Source: Akanthomyces muscarius
Lineage: Eukaryota; Ascomycota; Sordariomycetes; Hypocreales; Cordycipitaceae
NCBI RefSeq assembly: GCF_028009165.1
Contig: NC_079243.1
Span: 1,054,001-1,118,000, forward strand
Direction: 5' to 3'
DNA: 64,000 nt
Shown in pieces: positions 13,058 to 24,097 of the stretch; the stretch's first letter is position 1, and the number at the start of each line of letters is the position of its first letter. Below the pieces are notes generated by a model, which did not search any database, was not told the origin of the DNA, and was given only the letters and a program-made list of their open reading frames with translations. A program made the translations under genes and the position numbers.

Positions 13058-14285
13058 TGGCAGGAAAAAAGCTCTGTTCCCGAGCATAGTCTGATCCTCA
13101 GCATCTCAGTATTTTGCAACTTGGAAAGGTCAAGACAAAAATGGTCCCTTAGCATAAAACAAATCAAATTTCATTCGCTGTCTTCATACTGAATCCAACT
13201 TAAAAAGAAAAAGCAGAGTCAACAGGATCTCTGTCATACAAATATTGCCGCCGTCTCTTGGACAGTCTCTACCTGTGCTAATAGCAAAATGCCTCCGAGC
13301 CTCCTCCCCCCCTTTAATATCACAATGCCCTCACCCTGGGGCACCGCTTTCGCAAAACTACCACAGCCTCGCTAAAGCCTCCCCGGCTCTTCTTTTCGAA
13401 GGCTTCCAATGTTCTGCCTGTAGAAAAAATTGCTTCTCGCGCGTTCTCCTGTCTACATACTATGGCTTGCCTTGCATCAATCTAATTAGCTGGCGTTCAT
13501 ATTCGTCGCAGGTCAAAGTCGCCATAAGCCGTCACCCGTATTCCCAAGAGCACATCAGAATATTGTTTAACAGTATGCCAAGCAGTGGGCGTGACCGATT
13601 CGGCGGGCGCCGCGGGCCAGGCAAAACAGGGAAGTTCGATAGTGGTTGGAGTGGTCTAGCCAGCGGTTCGTAGGTCGAGAATATACATTGTACTGGAGCA
13701 ACACGCACGCTGGCCGCGCGTCACCCGCACCGGTCGGCCTTATGTGGCCTACAGGGTACACGTAAGTAGGCACCACCGCCATTATACGTCTGGAGCAGTA
13801 GCGTGGTCGCTAGAGCAGAAGGATTACTGATGGACCGCCAAGCGGGTACAACATGTGAGTGATCCCGAGTCACCACTAATACCAAAGAGTCACGGTACAC
13901 GAACGCTTCCATAAGGATGACGTCAGGCTAAACGTGTCGAAAGTTCATTGATGTAGGCCTCGCCGGACCGCCCAAGCTCGTCTGATCATCGGCATAACTG
14001 TTACATGTCACCCTTTCGGTGCTCGCGCACCTAAGTCCGGGTGGCATGGCGCCATCGAATTCTTCGCCAATCTGGCCGACCAAAAAGAAGTGCCGGATTA
14101 GAACGCTTTATTTGTAGTCTATATGCCCCGTGTACATGCTGTATGCCAAGTTCACGGCTGCCTACCTAGCTACTATCCACAGACACCACGAGGCATCTCG
14201 GCTCTTCTCCCTGCTCACAGTTATCCCCCAACGTTTCTGAACGAAGTACAACAACATGCTGAAGAAAGCTCACCCAGTTTTTTTC
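13058..14285. other. No recognised gene
   Basis: Short overlapping frames on both strands with no recognisable product. The last part may contain the missing N-terminal coding region of the peptidase gene that follows, but I could not assign exons. Confidence 0.4.
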
Positions 14286-14289
14286 CCTC

Positions 14290-16002
14290 AAAATACGGCC
14301 TCACTTTACATCAGGAGGTCATGTTTCTCACCTCTCTGTGTCTTACACCATCCCCAAATCATCTTTTACAGGCTCAAATCCACACTTGAACTACACAACT
14401 TGGTTCGGTAACTTTACTGCACATCCATACTTGGAGTCTGACATACATGCGACGGATTGCGCCGGACACTTACCATTCATATTTGTGGACGAAACAATCA
14501 CTCTACAACAGTGGCGCCTCAGCCGAGATCCCCTCAGCAACTTGACCATGAAGATGGACGTGTTCCCTCGCAAGGTTGATAGCCATACTGTTCCTGGTCC
14601 AAGAGTCGACTTGCGCTTTGACCAAGGAGGTCTCATTGGCACTGGAGGTTGGTTCTTGCCCCAAGTCGCCCAGCACGACTTCTACATCCATACTCTGGAA
14701 TGGGATATGTCCGGGGCCCCGTCAGGGACGCGCACTGTCTGGACCTATGGAGAGGGACCTCACCGTATTGAGCAGCCCGGCACTATCGACACTTTTTCTC
14801 GCTCCATTTTCATGGTTGGGCCCGTCCAGAGCTCCCCTAGGGACTGCAGCCACACAATGCGGCGGGCACCTGTGCTACATACTGGTTTGGAAGCCTTCCA
14901 CCAGTTCTTCAGCGCGTCAAAAGCTTCAACACAGATCTATACACGCCGATGGCAGACTTTTTCCAAGACTTGAATAGCTCGTATCGCGTTTTTATTCGGA
15001 CTGCTCCCCGAGGCTGGGGGGGTTCCGCCTTTTTGGGCAGCTACATTCTGGAATATAGCGATACAATATTGGACGAAGCAGATGCAGAGGTCACAAGCCT
15101 GCTTGCGCATGAAATGGTGCACAGTTTCACAGCTATGAGTAATGAAGAGAATGGTGAGGAGAACGCCTGGTATAGAGAAGGTAAGCTATCGGACATTGCT
15201 TCCTTGTCATGGCGGCTTTGTCTAATACTGTCTAGGAATGGCCGAATATTACGCAACCTTCCTGCCATACCGCTTCGGCCTCGTCCCACCATCTTACGTG
15301 GCCACGAGAGTCAACAGTAACTTGTACAGATACTACGCTAATCCGGAAATCAACATCTCCATGGCCGATGCGTTGAAAGGTTTTTATACGTCATGGTATT
15401 CGGAGTGGATACCCTACGATCGCGGGTTCGTATATTTTCTCTTGGTAGACGACCAACTGCGACGCCTGCCTGATAAGCCAAATTTGAATTCCTCGGGTAT
15501 TTTCGATCGAACTGTCCTGGAGCTCTCCGCGAGATGGAGACGGGGTGAAAAGGTTCAGCGAACAGATTGGCTTGCGAGCATTGGGCAGTTTTTGCAAGGC
15601 GGAGTTGATTGTGCTGCTCAGCTACAAGCCGTCTTGACCGGCAAACCTAGCATCAACCTTGCGGGTCGGCGCGTAGAATCACGAAGAAATGTGCTGCGCG
15701 AAACGAGGCAACCTGTTATTCAGTATGGCTATAGCAGACTGTCTGCATCGAGGGGCATTGTTGAAGGCCTGGTGCCCGGGTCGCATGCTGAGCGGGCTGG
15801 TCTACGCAATGGGGATGTAATCGTCAGAACGGGGTCTATGACTGAGGCTTCGCAGGAGCCGCTTGCGAAGTATTTTGTCGTGGTGAGCAGAGACGGAGAG
15901 GAAATCCGAATCGAGTATTCCCCGCGTGAGGACCGAGAAGTGTCGTGTTGGTTGCTGGAGAGCTTCAAGGATGACGTTACTCCCGCCAGCATCATGCGCT
16001 AG
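14290..16002 (+). pseudogene. M61-family aminopeptidase with PDZ domain, frameshifted
   Basis: Three coding pieces belong together. The first (about 14290-14860) includes PKSSFTGSNPHLNYTTWFGN. The second has the zinc-binding HEMVH at 15108-15122 followed by ENAWYREG, the expected glutamate region. The third follows a clean intron at 15181-15235 (GTAAGC...TAG) and ends with a PDZ-like segment (RGIVEGLVPGSHAERAGLRNG). This is the layout of M61 glycyl aminopeptidases, zinc exopeptidases with a C-terminal PDZ. Between pieces one and two the frame changes near 14860-14875 (the second continues as TYWFGSLPPVLQRVKSFN), with no plausible intron there. No N-terminal start was found. I therefore call it broken, unless the sequence has a one-base error. 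Confidence 0.6.
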
Positions 16003-17077
16003 TTAGCTTGATTGAGACAAACTCTCGGCGCACCACGAATCCGTTATGAGCGCCTTTTGCTAGACTGAACTTCGATTCGGACTACAATGATTTATAATGT
16101 TAAATGATACAGAGTCAGAAACTGATCAAATGCATTGTTCTTTCCTGCATCGCCAAAAACTAATTTTGTCCTAGCAGAGCAATACTGGATGCGGATGTGT
16201 CACAATAAAGCCCAGTTCAGCGGCCTATTACCCACGAAGATATTTCAGATACCGAATAGGTAACTAGCGGCGCTACTCCACAGGCTAAAACGGCTTTCAG
16301 TCCTATTCTTGTTCAGCCAGCATTCGTTTCGTCCTGCTCCATACGGAATTGTGTCAAAATCCCTCGATATAGCATTCTTGCTGTGGTCTCCGCAAAGAAT
16401 GTCTTCGCGCTGCCGGATACAACCCAATGTCTGAGTGCTGGAACCAAGAGGAATACGCATGCTGGAGTTAGCGAAAAGCTGGATGCGCCCTGCTGACTTG
16501 AAAATGATCGAGCGGTCTTCCATCATGTGGACATCACCACGGTGAAAGGCCACTCTGAGCGACTCGCATTTGCGACACAAATTATCGGGGTAAGCCTGTG
16601 GCGCGGTCTGGAACGCGTTATGTGCTACCTAGGGCCCACGCGGGCCACTCCTCCCGTGTTGTCTAGCCTCATCCGTTTTTTTGGGGGGCATTACTCCTTT
16701 CCCCTAAGGGTCCAGCTCACCTTGGCTAGTCACCTAGCTAAGTTCTCTCACCCACATTACTATTCTGAGGCATACTGGTGCAGGGGAAAAAAATCCAAGA
16801 AAAGTCGAAGTGACCACGTGCTGCTGTTTGTCATGGCCATGACTGTCATGGATACGCGCCACCATGACGAAACTACGAGTCAAAGGTCTTGCGGTCTAGC
16901 CACGCCTGGTAAGGGTAATCAACCCAGAACGTGGCTCCGAAGCTGACCATACGGGTAGCAGCACCAGCACTCTCGCGAAATGTGTTGCTACAGCGGAAAC
17001 TATTTACTGAGGTGAGGAATAAGCTGTGCAGTTTACTCTAACTCTGTCAATGCTGACCCGGTAGTTCGCAGATTGAA
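16003..17077. other. No recognised gene
   Basis: Short frames only. A 111-codon minus frame at 16245-16580 and a 139-codon plus frame at 16527-16946 show no recognisable features and overlap one another. Confidence 0.4.
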
Positions 17078-17548
17078 ATGAACTTAAATGATCTTTGCTC
17101 GTTTACGGCACAGTTCCCAGAATCATCGCAGACTATTGGTGGTCATCTTCGCGATGATGAGTTTCAGTGTATGCTTCACCTTTGTAGGCGGACTCATAGC
17201 TGCCTCGATGACATTATTACATTACGACGACAGCTTCACAACATACCGATCAAACGAAGTCTCGCCACTCACAAAATACCAGCTCATAGCAAGGATAATC
17301 ACCATCCTGATCTAGGGCGGCCGGGGTCAAAGAAGAAAAGAACCAAAAGAAAAATCCCAACCAGCGCAAAAAATTTGGATTTTCAATGTCAAATTTGCGC
17401 GACAGTTACGACACCGAAATGGCGAAGGGCCCCGGATGGCCTCCATTTAGTCTGTAATGTATGCGGATTGATGCATGCGAAAAGACTTCAGAGAGAAGCA
17501 GAAGCAGTCGCCCAAGTACAACTGATCAATCATGCAGTTTTGCGGTAG
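17078..17548 (+). CDS. Small GATA-type zinc-finger protein
   Basis: A 156-codon frame. Near the C-terminus it has CQIC, then 18 residues including TPKWRRAPDG, then CNVC followed by GLMHAKR. This is the C-x2-C-x18-C-x2-C GATA finger (class with an 18-residue loop), which binds (A/T)GATA(A/G) sites in other fungi. A basic stretch (SKKKRTKRKIP) just before it could be a nuclear localisation signal or DNA contact. No other domain is visible, so it is shorter than the well-known fungal GATA regulators and its targets are unknown. The start at 17078 is the first ATG in frame; an upstream exon cannot be excluded. Confidence 0.65.
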   Translation: MNLNDLCSFTAQFPESSQTIGGHLRDDEFQCMLHLCRRTHSCLDDIITLRRQLHNIPIKRSLATHKIPAHSKDNHHPDLGRPGSKKKRTKRKIPTSAKNLDFQCQICATVTTPKWRRAPDGLHLVCNVCGLMHAKRLQREAEAVAQVQLINHAVLR

Positions 17549-18184
17549 TGAAAGCCGCTTTGTACGACCACTACCTGCCTCGCGATTTGCTCGCGAAAGA
17601 AAGAGACCTGTCTGCATTTTAAGGGGCTTGGCACAGACGCCTTCCTCTACTCATACACCGCGCTGCTTTCGCACAAGAGTGGTTTCTTATCGCCCAAGAA
17701 AAAAGAATGTAACGTGGTGCGGGTGGTGAGATTCGTCGAGCGACTGGACACCGAACACATCTCTTCTTACATTGACGAGCGATTTGTCCGCTCCAACGGG
17801 AGTTGCGCCTGAGTCGTCAAAACAGGACTCACGCCCTGGCACGCACACCAATGCGTGGGTACATAACTGACTAGGAAAAGGACGGAGCCTTCTTCCACGA
17901 TCACTTTGCTTGGTTGGACAGCGCAAAATGTACTTCGCCACTGTCTTGACTGCAATGTAGGTCGGGACGGCGACAGAGTCCCCGGCTACAATACGAGGCT
18001 CCGATCTGCGTCGTACGGCTTAAGGGATTTTCCATTCTGGGTACCCTTTTTACCACCTCAGTCACTGTACTTCAATGCTGTAGCATCTTTCTGTGGAACT
18101 GGATGAAGGCTATTCATCAAGAAAGGACACATTGCTCTACGCTTCACTTCTCGAGTCTTCAATCAGTCAGAGAAACATATCGAA

Positions 18185-18590
18185 GTTGACATGGAGCGTT
18201 ATGGCGGCGAACTCGCAGTCGACTATATGGAAGCCTATTATAAGGTCAGTGCACTGCTCAATGTTTTTCTCCAGGCTGTCAATCCAAGGCCAATCAATTT
18301 GTTGACAGACTTGAAAGCTTGCAAGCAAGAAATTTGTTGACGACATCAGTGTGCTGGCAGTGGAGCGGTGTCTTATCAACAAACTACCATCCTTATTTCC
18401 ATCAGGAACCATCCTAGACCTTCGTGATGATGAAGTAGCCTATATCGCCAGAGAAAGTGATACACTGGCGCTAGAGAGGAGTCGGTATGGGCAGAAGCTT
18501 GCGACTTTGGAGGATGCCAAAACCGACCTCAAGCAACTTGATATTCACCGCGCATTAGACCTTGGTAAGAGGTCGATCTCCGGCTTCGCT
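18185..18590 (+). pseudogene. Remnant of a dynamin-like GTPase C-terminus
   Basis: Coding-like pieces read MERYGGELAVDYMEAYYK, then after a possible intron KKFVDDISVLAVERCLINKL, then LRDDEVAYIARESDTLALER. The order AYYK, FVDD, a helix, and then an acidic ES/R helix resembles the GTPase effector domain at the end of fungal dynamin/Mx-like proteins. No GTPase domain (GxxxxGKS) was found upstream, so only the tail remains. Exon borders are uncertain, and the family assignment rests on pattern alone. Confidence 0.35.
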
Positions 18591-18825
18591 GCTTTACAAA
18601 TACCGACAGTATATAGCATCGCCTCTACCTGAAGCTGTAGACCAAGTGTATAGCGAGGAGGATTAGAGGCTGAGTTTTCAAAGGACGAGCAGACCAAGGT
18701 TACTGAGCAGTCGCAACATGAAGAGGGCTATGACGGTAACGAATCTGCCAAATTGGACGAAACAGAATTTGACTGGGAGCCAAAAGCCAGAAAGAAAAGA
18801 AGAAATTAGACACCCATTTAGCCTG

Positions 18826-19063
18826 GATGAGAGCAAGGCTGTGCTCAAGGAGGGCGCAGCATCTTTAAATATATTAATAGCCATGAGTTGGTGGCGGCGC
18901 TTTCACGGCTTTGCAGCAATCACTACTCCCACTAGACTGATCCCGCTAAATTGATCTCAGGGATAGTCTCGATGAGAGCAGGGCTGTGCTCCAGGAGGCG
19001 CAGCATCTTACAACGTATAAATAGCAATGCGTTGGTGGCGGCGTTTCCACGACTTTGCAGCAA
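18826..19063. repeat. Imperfect direct duplication of about 95 bp
   Basis: 18826-18920 and 18971-19063 share a core starting GATGAGAGCA and ending near TTTGCAGCA, with the common inner pieces GCAGCATCTT and TTGGTGGCGGCG. They are separated by about 50 bp. The origin is unknown; there is no coding frame across it. Confidence 0.6.
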
Positions 19064-19809
19064 ACTAAAAATAGTATCGCACGATAGCGGAAAAAAAGTG
19101 ACAAATCCCACGCTATTTAAATCTAGCTTTCTCAATAAAGTACCTTTTAGGCATGTTTTCTATCATCTCTTTGCTGGCATTTCAAGGATGCTCTACTCGG
19201 AGTCCTTCCTACAGACTGTTACGGCGGAGAGGCAGCAGAAGCTGTATGGGATCGCCCGGGTCGCAATAGCTTCTCTGCGCTTTTCGCCCGATGAAGGAGC
19301 CTATGAGCATAATACTGACAGGAAGAAAGGGACCGAACTCCAAAGAATTCTTCAAGTAAGCGGATGTGACCGCTTGAGCGCAAAGCACAGGCCGTGCGGG
19401 AGCATAAGTGTCGAAAGTTTTCAGGCTGCACTTGATTATTCCGGATTGCGAAAGGAAGGCTTGCAGGATGCGGCATCCCCCCCATTCCTTAGTCTTCCAC
19501 CTCATCTGTTCGTATTGTGTGCACAGAGTCGGAGTAGAGTGCACGCGTTCATGCAAACGAAGCAAGCATGGCGGAGAAAGGAGCAATGGTGGACAGTGGA
19601 GCTAACTCAGGGTAGGTCAGTCGCCCGTTCACGCATCAATGTGCTAATTTCGCGAAGAGCTATCTGCAACCACTCTGTTGACGCTTGCAGAGGAATTCGA
19701 AAGTGAGCAAAGCAGATCTGACGGGTGTATCTTCTGGAACATATGCTACTACAAGGAACGCAACGACAAACAGAGGGCAAGGGCTTGGTGAGGACGTCTA
19801 AGCCGAAGC

Positions 19810-21879
19810 AAAACCGCCATCACACGCCAGCTGCTTGGGCATCCAGCGTTAACAAAATGGCTTCTCCGGGCTCTGAAAATGCCTGGCATGCGAAGCCAAA
19901 TGCAACTGGCTCTCATAAAACATATTGTGAGCTCAGGTCTGGAAGATGCATGGCGCGCCCTCACTCTTCTGGTGAGATGTCTACTAATCTACTGAATAGG
20001 AGCTTGTGCACGCTTTGGACGTCTTGTATGAGACGTGGAAGAAAGTTTTGGGACATGAGGAGGCTCTCCAATATGTTGATGAGGAATCTGTCCAAAGTCT
20101 ACAGCTACGGGCCCCAGCTGCATCGATAACTGACCGCAGCCACATAATCAGCTTGATGAGGCAAGGGCTGATCTTGAAAGCTGTGCGCAGCGCCAAAAGC
20201 GGGAACTCATTGAGACGAATCTTCTGGGTATCTCTTATCTAGTTCCTTCCCTCCATTCCATACAGCAAGATGGAAAGTACATTCGACCATGTGGCGCAGT
20301 CATGAAGACACTTTTACATCCCGACGAGTATCAAGTGCAAGTTTCACTCCAACGGCTAGCTCTGGCTGCCTACGACATAATGCATCCGGAATCTACCACG
20401 GTACTTTTCCCCATGTTTTTAAACCAGTTGAAGCTGCTTTATATCGACATAATGCTGAACATCGTGAACATCGTGGCGCTTGTAGGCCAAGAATGCCTCC
20501 GAGGAAAAGATCTGAAATCAGCTATGCCGCTGACGCGCGATGGCGTTGCCTGGGTCAAGCTCGCCGTACAAGCTCAGCGACTAGGTTTCGACTCTCCACA
20601 CATACAAAAACTAGTCGGGACAGACCCTCATCGCGAGATCATCCGACGAGCGTGCTTGGATGCCCGAGATTTGCTAAAGTCTACTTATAGCGACGGCGAA
20701 TTGGAGGAGTTTATACGATATTCAGCAGACTTCCTTCGCGGCGCTAAACTTGTGAAGAGGGTAGCACCGACCAGTATACCTTTGACAGGCAAAGACGGCG
20801 AGCCGCTTAAGTGACGCTGCGGTCGACAGTACTCTGCCGCGTACGCTCGTGATCATCTGCATTATACAGCCAACACCATAAACTGCTCGACGATTCCGGG
20901 TCAGGACGCCACGGCGTTGTTTGTCTGGAAAAGCCAATTCCACCTCTTCTGGGGTGACGATGCAATCCAACAGCAGCATAGTGTTGGTCGGATAGAGGGG
21001 GGCACATCGACGGCAGCCCAGGGTGAACGACAATCAGAAGAGCAATCGCAAATAAGCCCCCGTGTCAGCGAAGGAAGCGCAGCGGGGGAGATACAAGACC
21101 ATGCGATGGAGAGCCCCGATTACATGACATACAACGCTGCACCGTCAACTGATGCCAAATGCGACCACGGGATTCAGTGATGCGCTTCCCCCACACAACG
21201 AGGAAAATACGCAAATTAGCGACGTGCAACGCCCTAACACGCCGACACTGCAGACAGAGCAGACCGCTACTACCGACCTTGTGCAGGTTCAAGTCTGGCA
21301 CAATGAACAGTAGTTCCGGGGCCCCATTTGTTTGAAGGTTTGAAATTCAACGTTACTGATGGCCAGCAAGAGGTTCAACAACTGGACATTGGTATGGTTG
21401 ATGCTGCAGAGCTATCGCGTGATGGTCGGCTTGTGGAAAAGACGAAGAGAAAGCTGCCGAATCGTGTCAGTCTGGACCACGTTTATCCGATTTTAGTATA
21501 CGGAAAGCGGATAAATCGACGTCGTATCGAAAAAAACAGGCTTGTCGAGGCTCAAGAAGCAAATCTGGCAAGCCAGCTGGAATCTTGGGCCCATGCATCC
21601 CGAATCTCACCGAGCGCAGCAACAACAGTCAGTAGCGTGGACGCTAAAACAACCATTTGGGTTCTTCACCATGATGAATGGACTGCTCTTGGTCCTTTCA
21701 GTAAACCTATTGCCATTGGCACTGTCCAGCGTATACTGACGTTGGGGAATTTTTATCTGTTCGACTCTAGTGAGTGGGGTATCAGTGTTGACGATGTAAG
21801 TAGCTTCTCAGAAGTTTATATCACCAAACTCAGAAATGGGCTTTGGGGGCAACTATCCTTACGTAATATAATGACATAA
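19810..21879 (+). pseudogene. DUF3723-like fungal protein, frameshifted
   Basis: Pieces of one protein can be read in order: ITRQLLGHPALTKWLLRALK, an intron GTGAGA...ATAG before ELVHALDVLYETWKKVLG, then APAASITDRSHIISLMRQG, LLGISYLVPSLHSIQQDGKY, WVKLAVQAQRLGFDSPHIQK, and a last block 21328-21879 with FNVTDGQQEVQQLDIGMV and RVSLDHVYPILVYGKRINRR. The order and the phrases around them fit the DUF3723 family, fungal proteins of unknown function. Between KAVRSAK and RELIETNLLG (about 20190-20215) the frame changes by one base. 20815-21327 is only partly open. It looks inactivated, but missed introns or a sequence error are possible. Confidence 0.5.
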
Positions 21880-22154
21880 ATTGCATTTAAACTCAAGTGC
21901 CTTCGATTAGCTCGAAGCGTGGCAGTGCTCTTGTTGAAACGTTGCTATTGCGCACACCACACAAGCCACTTATTGGCTGAATTTGAGGGAAACATCATCT
22001 AGACTCGAGTGCCACACTCTCCCGTACGCTCTCGTACTAAACCCTAGCGGTTGTCTTGCACATGGTCGAATTTGTTGCTGGCAAAGCGCACAAGCCACTC
22101 CATAGCGACCCCACGCGCAGCTTTCGCTCCTAGAAATATTTCTTTCTTCGTGCT

Positions 22155-22267
22155 GCGTAAGAGAGAAGATTTAGAACATTGATGAGTAAGAGGAGGAGCT
22201 AAGAAGATCAATGCGCAAAAGAGGAGAATTGAGAACATTGATGCGTAACAGAGGAGAATCAAGAAGT
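22155..22267. repeat. Short imperfect tandem repeats
   Basis: Three irregular units built on AACATTGATG, CGTAA and AGAGGAGAA follow one another. The unit length is about 30-36 bp with mismatches. No coding role is visible. Confidence 0.45.
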
Positions 22268-23792
22268 AAGTATGATGGATTCGCTGATGGGCTGCAGTAG
22301 CTAGCTAGATGTTAGCACTTTCTGATTGCAGATCGTCAAGCGGACAATCACTAGCCTATTCGGGTAACTAGCAGCATCAACACTTTAGAACTCCGCATCG
22401 TGCTGGGTAGGTTTCCCGTGCCGCCATGCCACACACAATAACGTCAGTCACCAACTACTTTGGACGTTCGCTATGGCCCAAGCAGTATTTCCGGATAATG
22501 TGCTCCCGTCAGAGCCGGGGTTGGACAAAAGATGGGATAGCTGGGCGGGACAGGAGTGCAGGGACAGGAGCAGGCCCTGTAATTTGAGGCAGATGACGCA
22601 AGACTCCGCTGTGAAGGCACTGGAGTTGATGCCCCGGGCGCTGTATTTCAGGCTTACAGGGTCTAAATGCAAAAGTGTACAAGTACAGACAAAGAACATC
22701 TGACAACCAAGGAGGTAACATATAAAAAACTGGAGGAAATATCAGTAATTTATGTAAAAACCGTCACTTCTTACAAAGTCTAGGTGGTGAACAGCCGACT
22801 TTTACATCCGGTAAGACAAAACAAAACACCAATAATCGACAGTCGGATGCACCACACTGGTGTCGTCTCTGTAGATAGCTCAATTTCTCCTCCTCTCCTC
22901 AGAGTCACAGATATCTTCGCACTACCACCTATGGTGCTATCTGGACCTCGTGCGGGATCCTACCCAGGACAAAAACGGGTTCGCCAAGCGCCGTATGTGG
23001 TCGCGCGTTCGCTTTGCACCAGGATGAACCTACTCAGTACTCTATATGCGAGTTCGTGAGTAGCGACGCCGATGGTTTGCCGCGTGCGACAATGCTTATC
23101 TTAACGGCACTATGCAGGGCTATTAGGCTCTGGTCCGCGAGGTCTGAGCAGGCTGGCAAGCTCATTTCAGCCTCCTCAGGGGACACATTTGATGGAGAGG
23201 ACTAGAAAGTTATACTCACCAAAGACCCAAATACAGACACACTTGTTTACTGGGATGACTACTGGTATATGAGAATTAATAGCCAGGCAGACCAAGATCT
23301 TGCAATGGCGATGAAGCGCGAAGGGTATAAAGAATAGAGGGCGGTCTATATAAGTCACAAATGTTGAGTACATTGCCAATCTAGATTAGCTAATACTCAT
23401 TTTAATCGTAAAGCAATTTGGCTTATTGTCGCACAATGCTGCTAATAAAGATCTTTGTCCCGGACTACATTTCCCATTCAAGTAAGGCCAAAAGGTGGGG
23501 GGGCGTTGGACATCGCTCCTGGTATTGTCATGTCACTGAGACGCAGCTCACGAAAGAGAAAACGCCCGGAGATGTGGGCAGAGATGTACTCTGTGTCGAG
23601 CTGCTCAACGATTATCCGCGACCTGGACCATGTTATCTCTGGCGGTAGCAGATACTGTTGCTGAGCAATATGAAGGAGAAGAAGCCTGGTGCACGTCGGC
23701 GAAGACTTAGACGCCTACATTCTGTTAGCACTACTCGTGACGCGAGAACAGTCACAAGCTTAGTCAAGAGCAGAAGAGTAAAGAAAGTAAAG

Positions 23793-24015
23793 AATGGACA
23801 AGCGGAAAGTTACTCGCTCGTCAAGCACGGGTGGCCGGAATGTCAGAAATTTGCTAGGCAAAGATGTGTCGGTAAGTCGTGGACAAAAAAGAACAAATGA
23901 ACAAATGGACAAGCGTAAAGCTGCTCCCCGCCGGCAATGGGATGGTGCAGAAGGCCACACCAGTTGGTCAAGAGCTTGCTGGGCAAAAATGTGCCGAAGA
24001 GACGTAAACAAAAAG
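23793..24015. repeat. Imperfect duplication of about 110 bp
   Basis: Copies start at about 23793 and 23903, both with AATGGACAAGCG followed by a basic-looking stretch and later GCTNGGCAAA and GTGNCG. The duplication ends next to the A+T-rich border. Confidence 0.45.
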
Positions 24016-24097
24016 ACCAAAAGCAAACGTAGCGAAGCATAAAAGAACACAGATACTCAAATAGTCAAAGAAAGTATGAGTTGTTACACGATAAGAC

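Larger units (their letters stand above)
21880..24095. other. Decayed region without a recognised gene
   Basis: Normal composition falling toward the A+T-rich border. No convincing gene on either strand. It contains two short imperfect tandem duplications, listed separately. I looked for reverse-transcriptase motifs around 22900-23350 and found none I could support. Confidence 0.45.

Noticed and set aside
22900..23350. Copia-type reverse transcriptase remnant
   Set aside because: A DAYLNG-like phrase appears by shifting frames, but no YxDD or other ordered motif could be supported.
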